Made by a program: the position numbers and the translations under genes | Notes under the pieces: model-generated | Told to the model about the DNA's origin: nothing | What the model saw: the letters and a program-made list of their open reading frames with translations, nothing else | Database searches by the model: none | Shown: positions 56,848 through 64,000 of the stretch, piece by piece | Layout of the letters: each line of letters opens with the position of its first letter | Position numbering within the stretch: the first letter of the stretch is position 1 | From: Annona cherimola | Lineage: Eukaryota; Streptophyta; Magnoliopsida; Magnoliales; Annonaceae | Assembly (NCBI GenBank): GCA_030490835.1 | Contig: CM059972.1 | Coordinates: 17,709,764 to 17,773,763 of the forward strand | Direction of reading: 5' to 3' | Length of the DNA: 64,000 nt

Positions 56848-58371
56848 ATGGAAATCCTTTCCCAGATGTGGTCTTTCTTAGGCCTTCTGACGGTCCTCCA
56901 AAATGTCCTCCCTTCCCACATCCTCTCCCTCCTCCACTCCCTCTGGGAATCCCTCCAAGACTCCCTCAGTCCATACTCCTACTTCGACATTCCCGAGTTC
57001 AATGGCTACTGCGCCGTCGACGTCAACGAGCTCTACCGGCACGTCACCCTCTACCTCAACTCCCTCCACCCAACAACCAACTCCTCCTCCTCCTCCTCCT
57101 CCTCTTCTTCCTCTCCTCGCCTCACCCTCACACGCCCCAAGAACTCCACACGCGTCTCCTTCACCGTCGCCCCCAACCACTCCCTCGAAGACACCTTCAT
57201 GGGCCACCGCGTCTGGTGGACCCATCACGTCGACACCGTCCAGGACTCCCTCGAGGAGAAGCGCAGCTTCTCCCTCAAGATCCCAAAGCGCGATCGCAAC
57301 CGCATCCTCTCTGCCTACCTCGACGCCATCTCCGCCCGCGCCCACGAGTTCGAGCGCGTCTCCCGCGAGCGCCGCCTCTACACCAATACGGGCCACGCCA
57401 CCCACGAGTCAGGCTGGGCCTCGGTCCCCTTCCGCCACCCCTCCACCTTCGACACTCTCGCCCTCGATCCATCTCTCAAGGAAGATATCATCTCCGACCT
57501 CACCGCCTTCTCCAACGGCCGAGACTTCTACCACCGCGTCGGCCGCGCGTGGAAGCGTGGCTACCTGCTCTACGGCCCGCCGGGGTCCGGCAAGTCAAGC
57601 CTCATCGCCGCCATGGCCAACCTGCTGCACTACGACGTCTACGACCTGGAGCTCACCAAGGTGTCCGACAACTCCGAGCTCCGCGCTCTCTTGATCCAGA
57701 CCACCAACAGGTCCATGATCGTGATCGAGGACATCGACTGCTCGCTGGATCTGACGGAGGACAGAGCGGTGAAAAAGGTGAACAAGGGCGCCACCCACGA
57801 CGAAGACGACGGCAACGGGCGGGTTACGCTCTCGGGGTTGCTCAACTTCACCGACGGGCTGTGGTCGTGCTGCGGGGAGGAGCGGATCATCGTCTTCACC
57901 ACCAACCACCGAGATAGCATCGACCCAGCGCTGGTCAGATACGGGCGCATGGACGTGCACGTGCGGCTGGGGACCTGCGGCTTCCACGCTTTCCGGGTTC
58001 TGGCGCGCAAGTATCTAGGGGTCGACGAGCACGTCCTGTTCGACGTGGTAGAAAGCAGCATGGCGGCCGGCTGCGTGCTGACGCCGGCAGAGGTTAGTGA
58101 GATCCTCCTGAGGAACAGGAGGGACGCAGATGTGGCCATCCGGGCAGTGGTGGCGGCCCTGCAGGGGAACTTTATGGAGATGGGCAGTGGCGGGGATGTG
58201 ACGGATGGAAGCGGCGGGCCGTCGGATGAGTACACGGGGAGATCCGACGGCGAGGATGCGCTGTCGCTGGATTCGCCGGGCGGCGGGAAGAGGCGGAAGG
58301 TGGGCCGCACCAACAGCTGGGAGCGGAAGGTGAAGTTCTTGGTCAAACTCAAAGGGCTGACCAAGTCCTAG
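56848..58371 (+). CDS. AAA-ATPase, At5g57480/At4g25835-like (BCS1-related), 507 aa
   Basis: Intronless. The start at 56848 (MEILSQMWSFLGLLTVLQNV) matches the conserved N-terminus of this plant clade; upstream in-frame Met codons lie in or before the promoter. Residues 1-32 are hydrophobic and probably anchor the protein in a membrane. Residues about 35-140 are the AAA-associated domain (SYFDIPEFNGYCAVDVNELY), with a run of 11 Ser at about 79-89. The AAA core has Walker A GPPGSGKS at about 243-250 and Walker B MIVIEDID at about 290-297; TTNHRDSIDPALVRYGRMD follows with the sensor and arginine region. The C-terminus is acidic, then basic (KRRKVGR). It would remodel protein complexes using ATP; the substrate is not known. 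Strongly GC-rich codons. Large frames in other phases are by-products of this bias. Confidence 0.95.
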   Translation: MEILSQMWSFLGLLTVLQNVLPSHILSLLHSLWESLQDSLSPYSYFDIPEFNGYCAVDVNELYRHVTLYLNSLHPTTNSSSSSSSSSSSPRLTLTRPKNSTRVSFTVAPNHSLEDTFMGHRVWWTHHVDTVQDSLEEKRSFSLKIPKRDRNRILSAYLDAISARAHEFERVSRERRLYTNTGHATHESGWASVPFRHPSTFDTLALDPSLKEDIISDLTAFSNGRDFYHRVGRAWKRGYLLYGPPGSGKSSLIAAMANLLHYDVYDLELTKVSDNSELRALLIQTTNRSMIVIEDIDCSLDLTEDRAVKKVNKGATHDEDDGNGRVTLSGLLNFTDGLWSCCGEERIIVFTTNHRDSIDPALVRYGRMDVHVRLGTCGFHAFRVLARKYLGVDEHVLFDVVESSMAAGCVLTPAEVSEILLRNRRDADVAIRAVVAALQGNFMEMGSGGDVTDGSGGPSDEYTGRSDGEDALSLDSPGGGKRRKVGRTNSWERKVKFLVKLKGLTKS

Positions 58372-58849
58372 TCCGGTAGAAGAGGACTCTCAGCTCGCTA
58401 ACGTGCGCAGGGTGCGGCGGATGCAGGGTATTTTCCTTTTAAGCAATTTTGGGTTGTAGCCCCTCGAAATCTCTCATGAAAGAGGGCCGTGTAAAGAATC
58501 TAATCCGTTCATCAGTCCTGGTCCACTGTGTACAACTAACGTGTAGGATATGATTGAGACTCCATCGATGTACAAGTTGTATCAATTAATTTGTTGAGTT
58601 GACCTATTTTTAAGTTTCAGGTGGACCAGGAGGTCGTTGTAATAATATAACTGGAGCTGTTTTTATTTATTTTAGGTTCTAAGGAGTTTGACGGTCTGGA
58701 TTTTTTAGGTCCATCCCATGAAAAAGAGTTGGATTGCGGAGTACGGCCGAGGCTGATATTCTCTTTGTCAGGAATATATATTCCGCAGTTATCCAACGCA
58801 AAACGTACAAACATTTGCTTTTGGCGCAGATTTTACGTGTTGTGATTGA
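58372..58849. other. 3' flank of the AAA-ATPase gene
   Basis: Probable 3' UTR with no further coding sequence. Confidence 0.55.
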
Positions 58850-59085
58850 GAAGTCACAAAACTTGTGAATGAAAATTTTTTAATTGATAAAAAAATAATA
58901 TGTTATGATAGAAATAATTATTAGGAGTAAATATAATAAAATTAAAATAGACAGGTTAATTGTATAAGTTGTTGTGTTGAAATAATTGAAAAGTAGTGTA
59001 GTTTTATTAAAATATATGAATAAATGATTAAAAAAAAGTAGTTATGAAGAGTGGAAAGTTTTAAATTAAAAAGCTCTAATTAATG
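58850..59085 (-). mobile_element. Tourist-like MITE remnant F (inverted)
   Basis: The reverse complement gives family words in order (GACAGGTTAATTGTATAAGT, GAAATAATTGAAAAGTAGTG, GAGTGGAAAGTTTTAAATTA on the plus strand). Ends are degraded. Confidence 0.65.
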
Positions 59086-60056
59086 TAAATCTAAATTGTT
59101 GATAATATTTGTAAACGTTTCGATCACACTTCCTTTCTACGTAAGATCTTCTGTTTTAAATATAAAAATGATACAAAATCTACTCTATTTACTATATTTA
59201 AAATTATTTATATTATCATGAAATTTTTATTTATTTATTTAGTATTAATATATATAGGCCTCATCTATTAAATGTACAACATCAATATAATAAAATAATT
59301 TAATACTAAATATTATTTTTAAATGATATTTTTAACATCTAAACCATCTAAAATAAATAAAATGTAATATTGTATACTTAATAAAAAATATCACTATTAT
59401 GTAGATAAATAATTCTATAAAGTATTAATATATTTTAATACATATGCCAAGAGATTTAAACATTTCTTAATTTATAGTTTTATACATGAATATACCTTTT
59501 TTTGAGCAACCGTGGCTCATGTGTATATTTGATTTGGATGAAACTTAGTTTTTTTAACTAAACAAATAATGTTAAATATGATGAATAAATTGAATTTTGT
59601 ATCACTTATTAACATCTAAAAAAAGAAAGAGTCTTAAAAAAAAAGGACATTATATAGAATTACTTTTATATAACCCGGTTATGTAGAAATAGAGTTTGAA
59701 ATTACTATTATATATATAAGATATAATGTGAAAAATTAAATAATTTTAGAACTTTTATGCTCTTTATTTTTGTTTTTAAATTTCAACAATTTCATGTTAA
59801 TAATACAATGCTTATAAGTTTCAAAGTAAAATAATTTTTGACATCATAAATAGTTTAGACGTGAATTTTTTCAAAAAAATTAGAAAACAACCATTTTAAA
59901 GCAACAAAGTCCTAACGTCTGTTCTGATCACTGCTCTATTATATTTACGCGCTGTCGAGATCCGTCGGATAAGTGGCATACATGCAAGCGCGTTGAAATC
60001 ATCCCTCTCTCTCAGAAACTCATCAGTCCTCTGTATACATATTTGGACCGGACGAA
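59086..60056. other. Very AT-rich intergenic DNA
   Basis: No feature recognised. Confidence 0.55.
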
Positions 60057-60337
60057 GGGTGTGTTCGGGAATTGATAAAACTTTTGATGAAAAGTTATAG
60101 AAATGAGAAGTTGTCAAATGATGTGATATGATTGGAGTAATGATGATGAATAAATAGGATAAAGTTGAAATATATAGGTTAATTGTGTTGGTAGTTGTGT
60201 AGAAATGATTGAAAAGTAAGGTAGTTGTATAGAAAAAATGTGAATAAATGATTAAAAAATAGGATAGTTGTGGAGAGGGAAAAGTTTAGATTGAAAAGTT
60301 TTAAGTTGACAACTTTTTGTTGTTACTAAACACACCC
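60057..60337 (-). mobile_element. Tourist-like MITE copy D, 281 bp
   Basis: Plus strand GGGTGTGTTCGGGAATTG ... CTAAACACACCC with GAA on both sides (60054-60056 and 60338-60340). Same length as copy B, in the opposite orientation. Confidence 0.88.
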
Positions 60338-60361
60338 GAAATATTTAAAATACAATATTAA

Positions 60362-60632
60362 GAGTGCGTTTTCGATATGCAAAAAATGTTAAGTTAAAAT
60401 TTTCTGCTTTTCATAATTAGTTTATTTTAAATTTATTTTTATATCTTCTTGCATAATTAAGTTACTCTTCCATCATTTCTATATTACTACACACAATTAG
60501 CTTATTAATTTTAATTTTATTTTCTTTACTCGTCGTCTTTACCCTCGTTACAGAACATTTTTTCTTCCAATTCAAAGACTTTTATACCAGAAATTTTTCA
60601 TCTCCAAATTTTGTTAGCTCCTAAACGCACCC
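60362..60632 (+). mobile_element. Tourist-like MITE copy E, 271 bp
   Basis: GAGTGCGTTTTCGATATG ... CCTAAACGCACCC with TAA on both sides (60359-60361 and 60633-60635). It lies 24 bp from copy D and is inverted to it, forming a large imperfect inverted repeat. Confidence 0.85.
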
Positions 60633-61299
60633 TAAAGCAACCCGAGTATACGCAACTTGAATATAAATTATATATCGAGGTATGACTGGACAGAAAGATC
60701 ACAGAATTTAATATTCAGGACCGGGATTGGTACATCAATTGTATAGTGGGCTCGATCGATCGAGCTATCATTTTTTTTTTTTTTTTGAAATATAAGCTAT
60801 CACTCATTAATTGTGTATTATTTTTGATAAAAACAGCGAACGATTTTTTATTTTTTATTTTTTTTGATGAAGAACATCGAACATTTAATCCAGCCATATG
60901 TATGTTCTCATAGAACGGAACAATACAGTAATATAGGCATGACAATATAGTAACTAACAATGAAAAATCCGAAAGGAATTCTCCTATATATTGACTCTAG
61001 TATATGTTTTTCACCAAGATAAATGTAAAAGTTCTACTTCAAGCATAAAGTAGAGACAGAAGTAACTAGACAATTAACGTGGCCCATAATATTGTGTTAA
61101 AAAAGAGTTTTAGTTCTTTTCTTTTCACTTATTTCCAATGAATGTCGATTACGAATTGTTAATTTGCAATGCAACGGGAAGATTGAGATTGGATACTTGC
61201 GCACGCTCACCCTTCAACTGGGCTTTGTTCAGCCTCATATAATGTATTTATTTATTTCTGATTTACTACCATTCATGCATACGTGACCACCCCCACCCT
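60633..61299. other. Intergenic DNA
   Basis: AT-rich with poly(T) runs at about 60770-60786 and 60845-60865. No gene recognised. Confidence 0.5.
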
Positions 61300-61640
61300 G
61301 CGTCTTGAGGAGGGGGCCAGCCATAACACTATACAGCAGTTGACATATAGTCTTTTTGAGAATGTAGGTCTGAAGACATGTAGGGCTTTCTCCCCTCCAT
61401 TGGGCTCCTCCTCCCTGTGAACTCACTGCCATTTTTGCTAGTCTATGTACACATTAATTGCCTGATCTGAGGACATGAAAGAAACTCACCTGTTGGAAAG
61501 TTTCTTTCAAAGCTCTTATCTCATCCAAGAGATAACCCAGATTTGACATAATTCGATTCTCCTTCAATAGCCAATTTATTAGCACCATAGAATCACTTTC
61601 CAGCCTCATATTATTAGTTAAATTGGTGTGCGTATACTGG
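61300..61640 (-). pseudogene. RNase H (RVT_3-like) fragment from a LINE
   Basis: Minus-strand frame: RLESDSMVLINWLLKENRIM, LDEIRALKETFQQVSFFHVLRSGN, then TAA, then VHRLAKMAVSS ... WRGESPTCLQTYIL in the same frame. This is the C-terminal half of the plant LINE-type RNase H domain (catalytic Asp in ESDS; RxxN..A..LAK tail), with one stop. No reverse transcriptase is attached, so it is a small orphan fragment. Confidence 0.75.
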
Positions 61641-62019
61641 TCCTCCTGAATGTGGCAATTGACAAGAGATCCGAGTGTCAGCATATCCAGCCCAGAATCG
61701 GGTCCGTTGCTGGGCAATTGGGAAATGCGTGCATGATATAGTGCCAACTAATTAGAACTATTCACTCATTCGCGTAGACATGTATTCACATGCATCAACC
61801 GACAAACAGATGATTCTGGAAAATTTAAGACCCATGTCTGGGTAGCCAATATGAAATTATCTCAATTTATGAAGACAAATAATTAAACAGATCATAAACA
61901 CATATAGGAATACAATTCAAACACCCCAAGAACTCTCAATATACGGAATACCCATCTGATGCAATTGCTTCTTCTCTCTTTCCGTCTGTCTGAATTCTAG
62001 CTATAGCTACGACTGCTAT

Positions 62020-62286
62020 TTAATTGAATCCATTCTCATCACCTGATAGTGAACTAGAAAACCAAGAAGAAAGCAAGTGGACGGCAATTATCAGCATGAG
62101 AGGCGACACCATCATCACGAACTCGATGGGCTGGAGGATTGCTCGATCGACCGCCTCATGATTCTTGTTCCACGACAGAACCACGAATAAAATGAGTATG
62201 CTAAGGAAGAAACAAACATGTAGAAAATGAGTAGGGTAATGATGCTGCAGGGAGAAACAGGGACTGTTTTCGTGGTGATAGCTCAT
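62020..62286 (-). CDS. Small plant membrane protein, 88 aa
   Basis: Single-exon frame with ATG at 62286. The start has HHYPTHFLH, then a hydrophobic helix (about residues 20-40, VCFFLSILILFVVLSW), a polar loop with WNKNHEAVDR, and a second helix (about 56-75, FVMMVSPLMLIIAVHLLSSW). This layout, including the W-x-x-N(Y/H)E and MVSPLLLLLAVHxLSS words, is that of a family of uncharacterised plant proteins with two membrane spans. The function is unknown. The leader on the minus strand is purine/pyrimidine-biased; a TTAAAAAG sequence about 100 bp upstream (near 62385) is a weak TATA candidate. Confidence 0.7.
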   Translation of the reverse strand: MSYHHENSPCFSLQHHYPTHFLHVCFFLSILILFVVLSWNKNHEAVDRAILQPIEFVMMVSPLMLIIAVHLLSSWFSSSLSGDENGFN

Positions 62287-62573
62287 TTTTTTTTTCTCTT
62301 CTCGTGGATGGATGAAGAAGAAGGAAGAAAGAAGAAGAAGAGATATATGGGGGTGAGTTTTCTGAAAGGCTACCTGGGATGTCTTTTTAAGCGAGAGGGA
62401 GCGTTACGACGCGCTTTTCTTCTTTTCTTCATCAGGAATTTAGATGAGTGTCCGTTGGGAAGCGTGGGCTCCAAATTCCAATCCCATCTTAATTGTTAAT
62501 TAGCTTTACCGGATAAATTAAGCCATGCATTAATTAATTAAACCCAACATGGCCAGATATTCTCTTTTGAAGC

Positions 62574-62578
<5 letters not shown>

Positions 62579-62629
<51 letters not shown>

Positions 62630-62630
62630 T
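62579..62630. repeat. TA/TG microsatellite
   Basis: About 39 bases of pure TA dinucleotide followed by a short TG run. Confidence 0.95.
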
Positions 62631-62884
62631 TTCAAACAATCATCAATATGAATAAACCCATTGAATTAACGATCACTAACTAGCATTCCCTTGTCAATTG
62701 TCATGTCACGATTTATGATCATAATCGCTTTTGGAATATATGGATGTAGTTAATGAAAGAAATAGTTATAAATTAAGCCATGGGATTCCTCCTTCTAGAC
62801 CCGCCTTTACTTTGTTCTTTCTTAGTTGTTCTCAAGCTGGGAGCATCCTATGTTCAAGTTTAGAAACTTTTGGCGGTACGTTTG

Positions 62885-63285
62885 GGATCCCAATCATATA
62901 CACCCGGGTGCATTCAGCCTCAATGCACCCGGGTGTACTACACCCATTTTTTTTTGAAATTTTTTTTACACAATGGTTAATCTAGGTTTATTTAACATAT
63001 GTATCAATTTTTACTATTTTTGGAGACTTTTAGATATTTTTTTAAGATTTTTAAAAATCAGTGGCATTTTCGGTAATTTTAAATTACGGAAAATGCCACT
63101 GATTTTTAAAAATCTAAAAAAAATATCTAAAAATCTCCAAAAATAGTAAAAATCGACACATATGTTAAAAAAACCTATATTAACAGATTCATGAAAAAAA
63201 TTTCAAAAAAAAATAAAAGAAAATGGGTGTAGTACACCCGGGTGCATTGAGGCTGAATGCACCCGGGTGTATATGATTGGGATCC
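62885..63285. mobile_element. Palindromic MITE P2 (Mutator-like), 401 bp
   Basis: Begins GGATCCCAATCATATACACC and ends with its inverse, flanked by GTACGTTTG and GTAGGTTTG (62876-62884 and 63286-63294), a 9-bp duplication with one change. Tips carry an extra internal palindrome, CACCCGGGTG, used twice per arm. The core matches P1 at 31177 (AAAATCAGTGGCATTTTCGG, TATTTAACATATGTAT). Confidence 0.92.
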
Positions 63286-63529
63286 GTAGGTTTGGCCCTC
63301 TGGATTGCCAGCGCCACGCATAAAGAAATGCTCACTCATTTGAACAACCGTATATGAATTATGAACCAGAACCTGGTAATCTTTGGTTGAATATTCCCGA
63401 CTTTCGGTTCCGATTTTCCTAATCATCCATGAAATTCAAAATCCTGATCACTTAGGAAGAATAATACTAATACTCTGATTTTATTCGCATGCAAACCCAA
63501 CGTCCGGATCATGTGCACTGTAGCTTCAT

Positions 63530-63766
63530 GCACCCCGTGCAAAAACCCATTTAATTTTTTTTTGAAATTTTTTATATAATTGTTAATCTAGGTGTATTTA
63601 ATATATGTATCAATTTTTTACCATTTTGGAGACATTTATATTTTTTTATTTTTTAAATTTAGTGGCAATTTTGTAATTTTCAGTGTAATTTTTTTAAAAT
63701 ATATCTAGATTAACGATTGTATAAAAAAAAATTCAAATTTTTTTTTTAAAAATGGGTGCATTTCAG
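63530..63766. mobile_element. Palindromic MITE P3, degraded relative
   Basis: Begins near GCACCCCGTGCAAAAACCCA and ends AAAAATGGGTGCATTTC. The core has TTAATCTAGGTGTATTTAAT, ATGTATCAATTTTT and GTGGCAATTTTGTAATTT as in P2, but the right arm is shortened. No clear duplication. Confidence 0.7.
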
Positions 63767-64000
63767 TCAACCTTGACTATATATATGCACGTAGAGAGCT
63801 CATCATGTGCAGATGGACTTATGGTGCAGTCCACTGCAAATGAGTCATATACATATTATAATATAATGAAATTTTATACAATTATTTATCCACATAAAAA
63901 TCATATTTTATACGATTTAGATGTTAAAATACTATTTTAAATTTGATATTTATGTTAAACTATTTTTTATGTTGATTTTGCACCATTTGAAAATAGAGAC
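63767..64000. other. AT-rich end of the window
   Basis: Nothing recognised. Confidence 0.5.

Noticed and set aside
56598..57917. 439-residue Arg/Pro-rich ORF overlapping the AAA-ATPase, plus large minus-strand ORFs (56878-58364)
   Set aside because: Alternate frames of a GC3-rich gene; no domains, and the AAA frame contains all conserved motifs.
1..64000. CRISPR arrays, bacterial operons or phage genes
   Set aside because: The window is clearly plant nuclear DNA; the short repeats seen are MITEs, LTR motifs or microsatellites.

Overview
This window is nuclear DNA from a flowering plant. The evidence is intron-bearing and GC-rich plant genes (a plastid-targeted two-exon gene, an EF-hand protein, an AAA-ATPase of the plant At5g57480-type clade) scattered in AT-rich DNA that is full of plant-type transposons. 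The strong GC bias at third codon positions in the EF-hand and AAA-ATPase genes would fit a monocot, but I cannot fix the species. There is nothing prokaryotic here: no operons, Shine-Dalgarno sites or CRISPR arrays.

Layout. 1-10092: a very young Ty1/copia element of Sirevirus type in minus orientation. It has both LTRs (the left one cut by the window edge), tRNA-Met primer site, polypurine tract, open gag and pol frames and an extra 528-residue ORF in the env position. It landed inside an older gypsy-like LTR, whose tail is at 10093-10305. 10684-15640: a hAT-like fragment, then a decayed LINE. 15832-18465: a plastid-protein gene with two exons and a foldback MITE in its intron. 18824-21100: two hAT-like non-autonomous elements, the first with a nested Tourist-like MITE. 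21101-23604: AT-rich DNA with a 42-bp tandem array. 23605-33495: a second LINE cut into three pieces by a 4145-bp solo LTR and by a truncated copia element, which itself carries a palindromic MITE. 34168-34524: a MITE. 34600-43154: a PIF/Harbinger element with TAA target duplications and unusually long inverted arms, holding a decayed transposase, a Myb-like ORF and a small ORF with an RNase H1 N-terminal-like domain. 44593-45000: EF-hand gene on the minus strand. 45000-56700: mainly non-coding, with Tourist-like MITEs, a complete TRIM, a hAT-like MITE, a SINE-like segment and a foldback MITE. 56748-58371: TATA box, CT-rich leader and an intronless AAA-ATPase gene. 58400-64000: MITEs, an RNase H fragment from a LINE, a small membrane-protein gene on the minus strand, a TA/TG microsatellite and two more palindromic MITEs.

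How it fits together. The four host genes look independent of each other. The rest is a layered insertion record whose order can be read from target-site duplications: LINE, then solo LTR or copia, then MITE; old LTR, then Sirevirus; Tourist-like MITE, then TRIM. The Sirevirus is the newest and the only element here that looks coding-competent. The most unusual pieces are its env-position ORF with its gag/pol frame arrangement, and the Harbinger element with arms of about 690 bp and the extra RNase H1-N-like ORF.
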